A stretch of 64,000 bases of DNA from Paenibacillus sp. FSL K6-1096 (lineage in GTDB: Bacteria; Bacillota; Bacilli; Paenibacillales; Paenibacillaceae). This document shows, one piece after another, positions 52,049-60,851 of this stretch. Each line of letters begins with the position of its first letter. The stretch's first letter is position 1. The notes beneath the pieces are model-generated. The model was given only the letters and a program-made list of their open reading frames with translations. It searched no databases and was not told the DNA's origin. The stretch is from assembly GCF_037977055.1 (NCBI RefSeq), contig NZ_CP150274.1:4464001-4528000 (forward strand), read 5' to 3'. The position numbers were made by a program, and so were the translations under genes.

Positions 52049-53977
52049 ATGCATATGAAGTTCAGATGGAAGCAGGTGCTCGGAGTATTCGCCGTCGTGT
52101 CGTCCGTGGCATTTACGTGCGTGTCCACGGTATCGGCAGCAACAACCGAGAAGATTCCTGCATGGGCCGCCAAGGAAATAGCGTCGTGGAAGGAGATGGG
52201 GCTGCTGAAGGGGAATCCGGACGGCCTCGTTCTGCCGGATGACGGAATCCGCAAAACAGAATTCGCCGCCTTGATTAACCGGATCTTTAATTTCAGTGAG
52301 GAGAGCAGCCAGAGCTTCAGCGATGTCCCTAAGACAGCCTGGTACGCCTCTGACATCAGCAAGGCGGTTGCCGCCGGTGCGCTTATCGGCAGTGGCGATG
52401 GCAAGATTAATCCGCTGGAGATCCTGACCCGTGAGCAGGCAGCGCTGATGCTCAGCAGAGTATTCAATGTTACCGCTTCAGGGAATTCATATGCCCCGTT
52501 CACGGATGATGCTCTTATTGCCGGCTGGTCCAAGGAAGCGGTCTATGCGATGAAGGAAGCCGGTTATGTGGAGGGCACGCCGCAAGGTGCGTTCCAGCCC
52601 AAGAAGGCGCTGACGCGGGCCGAGGCGGTGAAGATGATCAACAATGCCATGGGAACCCTGATTGCAGACGGGGCAGAGCATTCCGGCATCTCCGGCAGCA
52701 ACCTGATCGTTAATACAGCAGGAGGTACGCTATCTGATCTGAAATTATCAGGGAATTTATATATTACTCCCGGCGTTGGGGAAGGGAACTTAAGTCTCAA
52801 TAACGCAGCGGTTGGGGGCGTCGTCTACATCAACGGCGGCGGTGTGAACAGCATTACCCTGACAGACAGTCAGGTGGGCAGCATTGTCATCAGCAAACCC
52901 GCCTCCCCGGTAAGAGTTCTCCTGAAGGGGAAGACAACTGCCGGGAAGATGGATGTAACCTCGGGTGCCAGAATCGTTAATGAATCCGGCCAGGCGATAA
53001 GTACCATTAACTTGCTTACGCGGGCTTCCGATGCTGTCTCGGTGTCAGGGGATGTTAATGAATTGAATGTGGCTGCACCGGCAAGCTTCACGCTGGAGAG
53101 CGGGCAGATTGGAAGCTTCAACGTCTCTCTTAAGGCAGGCGGGTCAGCGATTAAGCTGAACAAAGGCGGGGTCATCAAGACAATGACCTTGAACAGTGCC
53201 GCAGCTATAACCGGTGAAGGAACAATCGCAGAAGCAGTGGTCAATGGAGAAGGTGTGTCTTTCTCGGTCAAGCCGGACAAGCTGACGGTCAATGCTGCGA
53301 AGGTAACGATAGGCGGACAAGACTATGATGCATCAGGTCATCTTATTAATCCTGCGGCCGGCAATCCAGGAGGATCGGGTTCAAGTGGTGGCACAAGCAC
53401 CCCGGCTCCAACACCTGCTCCTACTCAGATTCCAACCCCTAGCCCGGACACAGGCGGTCCGACACCAACACCAACACCGACGCCTACACCTACACCAACG
53501 CCCAAACCAACGCCGACACCTACACCAACCCCGACACCTGAGCCCAAAGCTGCCGAGCTGTATACCTATGCGGAAGCCTTAAGCTCGTTCAGCTCCACAG
53601 GAGCAGAAGGGCTGGCCAAGCAATATCTGACCTTCCTTCAGGACCCGTCCTACAATCCTCCGATAGCAAGCAAGGATGTGGTCATGCCGGACCTTGTGAA
53701 TGCCGTGACTTTTGTGAACTATGAATTTAATATCAAGCCTTCCATATTCGCTTCGATGCGGGGGATTAACACCTCTGTTCTAGACAAGACCCGTACTTAT
53801 TTATGGATCGGAACAGACAGCGGAGTCACCAAAATTAATCTCGCCACGAATGAAATGACCAGTTATTCCGCTCAAGGCAAGCAATTGTACGATGATAAGG
53901 TGCTGCTGCTTTTGCCGGATGAACATACGGGGGTACTGGTGATCACAAGAACCGGCGTATCGCATATCTACCAATAA
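52049..53977 (+). CDS. SLH-domain surface protein with a beta-rich middle and propeller-like tail
   Basis: A 642-residue surface protein: signal peptide (1-31), SLH domains anchoring to the cell-wall polymer (about 33-205; AAKEIASWKEMGLLKGNPDG, FSDVPKTAWYASDISKAVAAG, EAGYVEGTPQGAFQPKKALT), a region of repeated beta-strands (GNLSLNNAAVGGVVYINGGG, about 220-430), a TPTPTP linker (about 450-505), and a tail with two propeller-type motifs (YLWIGTDSGVTKIN and GVLVITRTGVSHI). The following gene codes for a protein that opens with the same two motifs, so they may act together. AGGAGG is before the ATG. Likely displays or docks the next protein at the surface. Confidence 0.8.
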   Translation: MHMKFRWKQVLGVFAVVSSVAFTCVSTVSAATTEKIPAWAAKEIASWKEMGLLKGNPDGLVLPDDGIRKTEFAALINRIFNFSEESSQSFSDVPKTAWYASDISKAVAAGALIGSGDGKINPLEILTREQAALMLSRVFNVTASGNSYAPFTDDALIAGWSKEAVYAMKEAGYVEGTPQGAFQPKKALTRAEAVKMINNAMGTLIADGAEHSGISGSNLIVNTAGGTLSDLKLSGNLYITPGVGEGNLSLNNAAVGGVVYINGGGVNSITLTDSQVGSIVISKPASPVRVLLKGKTTAGKMDVTSGARIVNESGQAISTINLLTRASDAVSVSGDVNELNVAAPASFTLESGQIGSFNVSLKAGGSAIKLNKGGVIKTMTLNSAAAITGEGTIAEAVVNGEGVSFSVKPDKLTVNAAKVTIGGQDYDASGHLINPAAGNPGGSGSSGGTSTPAPTPAPTQIPTPSPDTGGPTPTPTPTPTPTPTPKPTPTPTPTPTPEPKAAELYTYAEALSSFSSTGAEGLAKQYLTFLQDPSYNPPIASKDVVMPDLVNAVTFVNYEFNIKPSIFASMRGINTSVLDKTRTYLWIGTDSGVTKINLATNEMTSYSAQGKQLYDDKVLLLLPDEHTGVLVITRTGVSHIYQ

Positions 53978-53994
53978 GGAAAGGGGAGCTTACC

Positions 53995-56544
53995 ATGGAC
54001 AAGATGAAAAGAACTGGCATGAAGATCACGGGTGGACTGCTTGCCTTAACGTTGTTCGTACTGCCGGCGGCGCCCGTGCTTGCGGAGAAGCTGCCTGGCG
54101 CGGCCTACGCTCCTGTTCAGCTGGAGGCTGTGCAGACCAAGGAAATGACCTATTACAAAGCCGGATCAGCCTCCATCCCGGGCACTATTGAATGGGTCAC
54201 CGACACTTCAGCGCTCAAATTCCTGCCACTCTCGGTCATTGGCGATGTAACCAGTGTGGTTCTGGACGGGGGAGTCTACTGGATTGGAACGGAGACCGGC
54301 TTACAGCGGGTTGATTTCGGTGCAAAAGACACCAAGGATATTGTGCAGTATATGGCCGGACCGAGGTATCTGTATGGCGGAGACGATCATGTGACGGGAC
54401 TTGCCAGTGACGGACAGAACGGCATCTGGGTCCGGACGGCGAGCGGTGTCACGCATATCGCGATGCCGGAGAAGACGCTGCATGACAAATCCTTTATCTA
54501 TGAGGATCTGGTGCAGTCGATTCTGGACCGGCGCGGCATGGTGCATGGCGCGGGCTTCACCTTCACGGAGACGGACAGTACGCTGGATGCGGTCAATTAC
54601 AACTCGGCGACCGGAGTATTCACATCCACGCCTACCACCAGCGATAATGACGGTCTATGGACAACGATGTATGCCATGGGCGAAATTTTCCGCTATAAGG
54701 CATTGCAGGAGCAGTACGGAATCAGCCCGGCTTCAGAGGAGCAGGCCGAGATTGCAGCGGCCAGAGCGGCAGCGCTTAGAGCGACCAAGGCAGTGTTGCT
54801 GCTTGATTATGTCTCCGGCCGCGGTAACGGGTTCCCTGCACGCTCCTATATGCTGACCAGTGAAGCGAGTGCGGCAACAGTAGGTAATTCAGTCTATGGC
54901 TACCAGTCCCAGAACGGCTTCTGGTTCCAGAACTTCGTCGGGCCGGACATGGTTAATCCGAATGGAATCATTCCAAGCATGCAGCGTGACGATGGAGTAG
55001 CGCCGATCGGCTATTCCATGGTCAGAGTAACCAAAGACGCAGAGAGCAAGAAAGGCTCCACCCTGTTCCCGAGCGGAGGTACGGATGTACTGAACTACAA
55101 TGGACTTGGACTTAGTCAAGCCGCCATTGACGAGCTGAATCTGACGCGTCCTGAAGGCGAGAAGCTGGGAATTGATATTAAGACCCGGGTTGGAACATCC
55201 GTAACCGGCGCAGTGTATCAGGTGCTGCCAGTCATTACGGCCGCCACGAACAATAATGACGCCAAGGAAGACAAAACAACGGGCCTTCATAATAAGCCGC
55301 TGTTTCAGCTGACAGCTCCCGTATATGAGCAGATTCCGCAATTCTTCAACGATCTGTTCCCGGAGAGCGCCATTGTGGACGGCCATATCGACATGAACCA
55401 GATTGTGTATAAGGCAGATACTTCGGCAGATGAAGTGGACGGCCATTATGCCATGTTCTATACCGCCTATAAATATCTGATCGGGGACAGCGCCGATCCT
55501 GAGCTGCTTGAGCTTAAATCCCTTATTGAAGAAACCACGCACCGAATGACCGAGCTGATCCTGAAGGATGACCATTATTACATTGAGGACGCTACCGGCA
55601 AATCAACCCAGTGGTCCAGATGGTTCGCCAAATACTTCAATGACAGCGTTGGGACCATGGAGCGGCAGGAGCAGTGGAAGTCCAAAATCGGCGTCGATGA
55701 GAACGGAGACGATGCGCTGTCCTACGGGTACGAGGATGGGCCGCTCAACGCCCTGCAGGTGATGGCTGCGCTGAAATCGGCGAGTTATATTGTCGCTAAG
55801 AGCTATCCGGCCGATGCAGCCAAGTATGAGCTGGCGTATGAGCAGGCTTTTGCAGGCAGCTACAGCAAGGAAGAACCGTATATCAACGGCAAGGGCTATA
55901 TGGCGATGGCCCAGGAATATATTGAACGCAGACTTGTCCGCCAGGCGACCAATGCTTACAGCGAGAACAATAACCAGCCGGTAACGATGGACAATGTGGG
56001 AGCCGACACTAACACCAATGCTACGCTGCATAATGACTGGACCCAATATATCAATTATTCGGATGAGGAGCTGGGCTGGTTCCCGGTATTCATTCTGGTG
56101 ACTCTGGAGCAGGATGCAGACCGGCATGCGCAGATTGTAGCGGCCTTCGACCAATGGTACTCCAATGAGGTGCGGGAGGAGAATCCGTTCTACACCTTCC
56201 TCTATCAGCTGGCGCATCCCGACAAGACCGATGTCGATCTGCAATCCGCTGTCCGCTTCCTGTACCGTTTCCCGGAATTCCAGATTGAATTCCCGGTGCA
56301 ATGGGACCGTCAGGATGTCCTGTATATTGAACCGGGTGACCGCGATGATTACAAGCAGACGAATTACGCGCTGGCTCCGGACGAACGGCGCATCATTAAG
56401 CATAACTCGAATCCGTTCGAGAATGACAGCCAGACAACCGGTGCCAATCCGGGGTATAACTACCGTTCGGGCAGCATTGAGGCGGGTTCGGTGTTCACGC
56501 TGCCCTACTGGATGGGGAGATATTTCGAGATTATCAAGGAGTAA
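53995..56544 (+). CDS. Large secreted helical protein with propeller-like N-terminus, unknown specificity
   Basis: An 849-residue secreted protein. The signal peptide (1-30, ending VLAEK) is followed by two propeller-type motifs (VYWIGTETGLQRVD, GIWVRTASGVTHIAM) and then a long mostly helical region with regular aromatic/acidic patches (LLDYVSGRGNGFPARSY, DGLWTTMYAMGEIFRY, DGHYAMFYTAYKYLIGD, DEELGWFPVFILVTLEQD) that reads like an (alpha/alpha) toroid of a carbohydrate-active enzyme. The end is LPYWMGRYFEII. I know no named family for it. It follows the SLH protein after 17 bases, next to a sugar transporter, kinase and GH4, so it probably processes the polysaccharide taken up by this locus. 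Confidence 0.7.
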   Translation: MDKMKRTGMKITGGLLALTLFVLPAAPVLAEKLPGAAYAPVQLEAVQTKEMTYYKAGSASIPGTIEWVTDTSALKFLPLSVIGDVTSVVLDGGVYWIGTETGLQRVDFGAKDTKDIVQYMAGPRYLYGGDDHVTGLASDGQNGIWVRTASGVTHIAMPEKTLHDKSFIYEDLVQSILDRRGMVHGAGFTFTETDSTLDAVNYNSATGVFTSTPTTSDNDGLWTTMYAMGEIFRYKALQEQYGISPASEEQAEIAAARAAALRATKAVLLLDYVSGRGNGFPARSYMLTSEASAATVGNSVYGYQSQNGFWFQNFVGPDMVNPNGIIPSMQRDDGVAPIGYSMVRVTKDAESKKGSTLFPSGGTDVLNYNGLGLSQAAIDELNLTRPEGEKLGIDIKTRVGTSVTGAVYQVLPVITAATNNNDAKEDKTTGLHNKPLFQLTAPVYEQIPQFFNDLFPESAIVDGHIDMNQIVYKADTSADEVDGHYAMFYTAYKYLIGDSADPELLELKSLIEETTHRMTELILKDDHYYIEDATGKSTQWSRWFAKYFNDSVGTMERQEQWKSKIGVDENGDDALSYGYEDGPLNALQVMAALKSASYIVAKSYPADAAKYELAYEQAFAGSYSKEEPYINGKGYMAMAQEYIERRLVRQATNAYSENNNQPVTMDNVGADTNTNATLHNDWTQYINYSDEELGWFPVFILVTLEQDADRHAQIVAAFDQWYSNEVREENPFYTFLYQLAHPDKTDVDLQSAVRFLYRFPEFQIEFPVQWDRQDVLYIEPGDRDDYKQTNYALAPDERRIIKHNSNPFENDSQTTGANPGYNYRSGSIEAGSVFTLPYWMGRYFEIIKE

Positions 56545-56571
56545 CAGGGGGGACTGGGCAGAAGGTGACCT

Positions 56572-57288
56572 TCAGCCGAACTGTCTCTCAATCGTATAAC
56601 TGGGGAAATCCCCCCGGAATACCCCGAAGCTGTACTCCAGCGGCGAACCGTCAGCCAGATAAGTAAAAGTTCTCACTTGCAGGCAAGGGGAGCCTTCTTT
56701 GACACCCAGCAATTTGCTGGCGGTTTTGTCCGCGAGTACCGGCTTCAGCTGCTCCACAGAGCGGTGAGCCTTCAGGTTATACTCTGATTCCAGGAAGGAG
56801 AAGAGCGATCCGTCCTTATAATCATTGATAAGCCCGGGGGCAAGATCCCAGGCGATATAGGTAGTCTCGTACAGGAGCGGTTCATGATCGGCGTAGCGGA
56901 GCCGCAGTAGCTGGTTAACCGGAGCTTTGATTGGAATATTCAGGAATTCATTGAGCGGAATCTCCGCAGGCGTCACCTTGGCTTCGATGATCTTACTGGT
57001 TGGCTCTTTGCCGCTCATCAGTACATCCTCAGTGAAGCTGCGCTTCTGGTTAAGCTGAAGCTCCTTCCGTTTGACGAAGGTGCCCTTGCCCTGGTGCCGC
57101 TCAAGAATATCCTGGACCTCCAGCTCGCTGAGCGCGAGGCGGATGGTGGTCCGGCTGGCGGAGAACATCTCGCATAGCTCGGCTTCCGTAGGAAGCTTCT
57201 CTCCGACGGCATAGTGGCCGGATTGAATCTGTTTCAGCAGTTGTTCTTTAATATTGAAGTATAATGTATTATTTGTTCTCTTTGTCAT
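56572..57288 (-). CDS. GntR/HutC-family regulator with UbiC-like sensor
   Basis: A 238-residue regulator: winged helix (LLKQIQSGHYAVGEKLPTEA, CEMFSASRTTIRLALSELEV) and a C-terminal UbiC-like ligand domain (ending SFGVFRGDFPSY). These regulators sense small metabolites, often phospho-sugars such as GlcNAc-6-P. It lies between the SLH/toroid operon (convergent) and the kinase-GH4 operon (divergent), the obvious regulator of the locus. CAATTTGTTATATTATA stands in its own upstream region and a similar stretch overlaps the SLH promoter. Confidence 0.88.
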   Translation of the reverse strand: MTKRTNNTLYFNIKEQLLKQIQSGHYAVGEKLPTEAELCEMFSASRTTIRLALSELEVQDILERHQGKGTFVKRKELQLNQKRSFTEDVLMSGKEPTSKIIEAKVTPAEIPLNEFLNIPIKAPVNQLLRLRYADHEPLLYETTYIAWDLAPGLINDYKDGSLFSFLESEYNLKAHRSVEQLKPVLADKTASKLLGVKEGSPCLQVRTFTYLADGSPLEYSFGVFRGDFPSYTIERQFG

Positions 57289-57487
57289 TACAAGTGTCCT
57301 CCGATGGCAATTTGTTATATTATATCACGGAACTAGAGCGGGAGAAACCACTGCGTAACAATAGAGATTACAAGCTGAAGGAAAGCTGTTCGTGCAATAT
57401 CAGCGTAACAAAGCTAGGACATTTGTAGGAACAATGTCTGTAATTATGACTATTAATATAATAATGGATTAATCAGGAGTGGAAGCT

Positions 57488-58468
57488 ATGTACCTGGCAG
57501 GTGTAGACGGCGGCGGAAGCAAGACCATCGCCGTTATAGCGGATCATAACGGCAGAATTCTGGGGTCGGCAGTGACCGGCTGCGGGAATCATCAGATCAT
57601 TGGAGTCCGGGCGGCTGTGCTCAACATTCGCGGCGCGCTGTTCGGTGCACTTGCGAAGGCAGGGGTCGGCATGGAGCAGCTCGATTATGTGCAGTTCGGT
57701 CTTGCGGGCGCGGACCGCAGGGCGGATATGGACAAGCTATATCCCGAGATCAGCAGTCAGTTGAATCTGCGGAGCTGGAGTATTGTCTGCGATACATTCG
57801 AAGGGCTTCGTACCGGGAGTCCGGATAACACTGGAGTGGTGCTTGTCTGCGGAAGCAATACGAACGCGGCCGGCCGCAACCGGCTCGGGCAGACGGTGCA
57901 GATCGGCGGCTTCGATACCCTTTTCGGGGACCGGGCCGGCGGCTTCTATCTCGCGGCACAGGCGTTCAGCAGAGCGGTGCGCTGCTGGGAAGGAAGGGAG
58001 CCGTACAGCGAGCTGGTGGAACGGATTCCGCAGAGGCTGGGTTTTGCGAGCTTCGAAGAGATGGTGGACTGTTATCTCGACGATGACATCACTGCGGCGC
58101 CGCTGGAGCTATCGCTGGTTGTTCATGAAGCGGCGGCTTCAGGGGATTGGCTCTCCCGCCAGCTGCTTGCCGACATGGGCAGAGAGCTGGGGATCTCTGC
58201 GGCGGCTGTCATCCGCAAGCTGGGCGGATTCGGAGAAGCTGAGGTGCCGGTTGTCCTTACCGGAAGCATCCTGCAATCGGGCAGGAGCCCGCTGCTGCTG
58301 GATGCACTGCTTGAGGCAGTGTGGGCGGAGCATCCCCGCGTCACACTGGTAATCCCGGAGCTGCCGCCTGTATTCGGTGCCGTGATGCTGGCAATGGACC
58401 AGCTTGGCCTGCCTGTAACCGGTGCAATCATAGAGCAATTCAAGAGAGACGGAGGAAATCACAAATGA
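57488..58468 (+). CDS. BadF/BadG-type sugar kinase (N-acetylglucosamine kinase-like)
   Basis: A 326-residue ASKHA-fold kinase: phosphate-1 motif LAGVDGGGSKTIAVIAD, SAVTGCGNHQIIG, phosphate-2 like VLVCGSNTNAAGRN and GGFDTLFGDRAGGFYLA, all of the N-acetylglucosamine kinase/BadF group. It should phosphorylate a hexosamine or a disaccharide at the expense of ATP. ATG 57488 has AGGAGT seven bases before it; a GTG nine bases upstream overlaps that site. The stop overlaps the GH4 start (ATGA), so kinase and phospho-glycosidase are made together. Confidence 0.85.
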   Translation: MYLAGVDGGGSKTIAVIADHNGRILGSAVTGCGNHQIIGVRAAVLNIRGALFGALAKAGVGMEQLDYVQFGLAGADRRADMDKLYPEISSQLNLRSWSIVCDTFEGLRTGSPDNTGVVLVCGSNTNAAGRNRLGQTVQIGGFDTLFGDRAGGFYLAAQAFSRAVRCWEGREPYSELVERIPQRLGFASFEEMVDCYLDDDITAAPLELSLVVHEAAASGDWLSRQLLADMGRELGISAAAVIRKLGGFGEAEVPVVLTGSILQSGRSPLLLDALLEAVWAEHPRVTLVIPELPPVFGAVMLAMDQLGLPVTGAIIEQFKRDGGNHK

Positions 58469-59793
58469 AGAAGACACAGTTGAAGCTTGCAGTGATCGGA
58501 GGAGGCTCCTCCTATACGCCGGAGCTGGTGGAAGGCCTGATCCGGTATCATGATGAATTCCCGGTGGCTGAGCTGTACCTGGCCGATATTGAGGCAGGGG
58601 CGGCCAAGCTGAGTATCATCGGTGAACTCGCGCAGCGTATGATTGATGCCAGCGGCAAGCCGATTAGGCTGCATACGACACTGGACCGGCGCGAGGCGAT
58701 CCGCGGTGCAGATTTTGTCGCTACACAGATCCGTGTCGGGATGCTGGATGCACGCTCCAGAGATGAGAAAATCCCGCTGGCCCACCACCTAATCGGCCAG
58801 GAGACCACCGGAGCAGGCGGCTTCGCCAAGGCGCTGCGCACCATTCCGGTCATTCTGGACATCTGCCGGGATATCGAGGAGCTGGCTCCGGAGGCGTTCA
58901 TGATTAACTTCACCAATCCGGCCGGTATCATCACAGAAGCCGTCTCCAAGCATTCCCGGGTCAAGTCTGTGGGGCTATGCAATCTTCCAATCAGTACGAA
59001 GATGCAGATCGCTGAGCTGTACGGGGTTCCGCAAGCGGAGATGTTCATTGAGATCGTCGGCATCAATCACCTCAACTGGACCACCCGGGTGATGATGCAG
59101 GGGGAGGATGTGACGGAGGACTTCCTGAATAAGCTGTCCGGAGCCAAGGGGCCGTCAATGGCCAACATCCCTGATCTGGAATGGGATTCCGAATTCATTC
59201 AGTCTGTGGGTGCGCTGCCTTGCCCGTATCACCGTTACTATTATATGAAGGAAGAGATGTACCGGGAGATCTCAGAGCATTATCAGGAGACCGGCAAGAC
59301 ACGCGCCGATGACGTGAAGGAAGTCGAAGCCGAGCTGTTCGAGATCTACAAGCAGCCTGAAGTCAACAGCAAGCCAGCTCAACTAGAGAAGCGCGGAGGC
59401 GCCTACTATTCGGAAGCCGCAGTTCAATTGATGAAGTCCATCTATAACGACACCGGCGATATCCAGACCGTCAATGTGCGCAATCAGGGGATCATTCCTG
59501 ATCTGCCCGCCGATGTCTCCATTGAGATCAACTGCGTCATCAAATCCGACGGCCCGCACGCCCTGGCCCCCACCAAGCCGCTTCCTCCCCAGATCCGGGG
59601 CCTGCTGCAGGTCGTGAAGGCTTACGAGGAGCTTACAATCGAGGCTGCCGTTAGAGGAGATTATGCCTCCGCCCTGCAAGCCCTAACCATCCACCCCCTC
59701 GTAGGCGACGAGCACATCGCCAAGGAAGTCCTGGCGGACATCCTGGAGCAGAATGCCGATTACCTGCCGCAGTTTAAGGTGCGGGTGAGATAG
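58465..59793 (+). CDS. GH4 6-phospho-glycosidase
   Basis: A 442-residue NAD+ and metal-dependent family 4 glycosidase. N-terminal NAD-binding LAVIGGGSSYTPELVEGL, ADFVATQIRVGML, metal-ligand cysteine region GLCNLPIST, and GINHLNW are hallmarks of the 6-phospho-beta-glucosidase (LicH/CelF) branch. Unlike normal hydrolases it acts by redox at C3. With the kinase upstream, an unphosphorylated disaccharide imported by the CUT1 transporter could first be phosphorylated and then cut, replacing the usual PTS route. Start confirmed by GACGGAGG eight to nine bases before the ATG. Confidence 0.9.
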   Translation: MKKTQLKLAVIGGGSSYTPELVEGLIRYHDEFPVAELYLADIEAGAAKLSIIGELAQRMIDASGKPIRLHTTLDRREAIRGADFVATQIRVGMLDARSRDEKIPLAHHLIGQETTGAGGFAKALRTIPVILDICRDIEELAPEAFMINFTNPAGIITEAVSKHSRVKSVGLCNLPISTKMQIAELYGVPQAEMFIEIVGINHLNWTTRVMMQGEDVTEDFLNKLSGAKGPSMANIPDLEWDSEFIQSVGALPCPYHRYYYMKEEMYREISEHYQETGKTRADDVKEVEAELFEIYKQPEVNSKPAQLEKRGGAYYSEAAVQLMKSIYNDTGDIQTVNVRNQGIIPDLPADVSIEINCVIKSDGPHALAPTKPLPPQIRGLLQVVKAYEELTIEAAVRGDYASALQALTIHPLVGDEHIAKEVLADILEQNADYLPQFKVRVR

Positions 59794-59810
59794 AGGATTT
59801 TATTATAGCG

Positions 59811-59862
59811 ACAGCCCCTTTCAGTAGCGTAACAGGCTGCTGAGGTGGGCTGTTGTTATTTA
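59811..59862 (+). terminator. Terminator of the kinase-GH4 operon
   Basis: ACAGCCC and GGGCTGT with inner pairing CAGTAGC/GCTGCTG, then TGTTATTT. Confidence 0.6.
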
Positions 59863-59998
59863 TGAGGAAGAATATGGCGTGAAGTATTGTATATTTGTAA
59901 AATAGGTGAGATAAGGGGAGGGAGGCCAGCTAGTCATTGCTTTTTTGGTGTAGGAGCCGGGAGGATGGGCTGAGTAGACGGATATATAGGAGGCTAAG

Positions 59999-60463
59999 AT
60001 GGCATTAGTACATGAGTTTTATCTGATTCCTGCTGTAGGAGATGCAGAACACTTATGGATGAACATAGCTAATAACCCGAAAGTAATGGATAGTGTGGTC
60101 ATACATGACGACATTATTCTGTACATAAACGATACCTTGAAGTGGATTCCAAGCAGTAATCCGGCGTTACCGGGAATGCCGACAGGTGCCGGAATTAACT
60201 ATTACGGCGTGACTCTTTTCGATCAGCACTCGGCGGCTGCCTTGCACAGGATCTTCTCCGCTTGGAGAGACCTGTTCCTGAATTCACCACAAGTGTTAGA
60301 GCTCACCGGAGAATTCTATACTATTGAGGGCGAAGAGCAGTCTGGGCAGTATGAACGATTGATCTACGAGCGGCATGAGGTTATTGAGCAGTTTGCAAAG
60401 ATGATTTCATTTGCGGATAGGCTTTTTGAAGGCGGGTTTTATTTGTTTCATTGCGGGATTTAG
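59999..60463 (+). CDS. Hypothetical protein
   Basis: A 154-residue soluble protein (ALVHEFYLIPAVGDAEHLWM, ITY-like acidic strands, C-terminal helix EVIEQFAKMISFADRLFEGG). No known motif. GGAGGCTAAG precedes the ATG. Placed before a DinB relic, it may be another orphan of a rearranged region. Confidence 0.6.
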   Translation: MALVHEFYLIPAVGDAEHLWMNIANNPKVMDSVVIHDDIILYINDTLKWIPSSNPALPGMPTGAGINYYGVTLFDQHSAAALHRIFSAWRDLFLNSPQVLELTGEFYTIEGEEQSGQYERLIYERHEVIEQFAKMISFADRLFEGGFYLFHCGI

Positions 60464-60764
60464 CCTTAAGGCTTTTGAATGGATCAGACCTGAGCATATG
60501 GAGCCAACAGGGGACAAAGAATTAGGGCAGATTAGGGCGTTACTGGAAGAGCAGATTAGCGAATGCAGAGAGCTTTTAAAGGAGCTGTGAAACGGAGAGG
60601 GGCTACTCTACACAACCACAATGACGGTAAACAACCTGGGGAAGCTTGATGTGTATCAATACATCTATTTCCTGAGTCAGCATGCCAAGCGGCATATTGT
60701 GCAAATGCAGAGGGTTAGGGATGAGTATACAGAGCAGAGAGACCAGGGAAGAGCCTTGTTGTAA
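60462..60764 (+). pseudogene. DinB-family remnant with in-frame stop
   Basis: A single frame reads KAFEWIRPEHMEPTGDKELG, then an EEQISECRELLKEL helix, a TGA stop (60588), and continues in the same frame as MTVNNLGKLDVYQY and FLSQHAKRHIVQMQRV. The last part is the C-terminal helix of the DinB/YfiT four-helix bundle (HxxRHxxQ metal-binding-type pattern). The N-terminal helices are missing. I read a decayed DinB_2-type gene cut by deletion and a nonsense codon. Confidence 0.55.
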
Positions 60765-60851
60765 TACTTTTGCCATACTCGTTACTATCAAATTAAGCCA
60801 TTATAGATACAGAAGTGTACTGAAGAAATACAGGAAGAGGTGTTGTGCACA

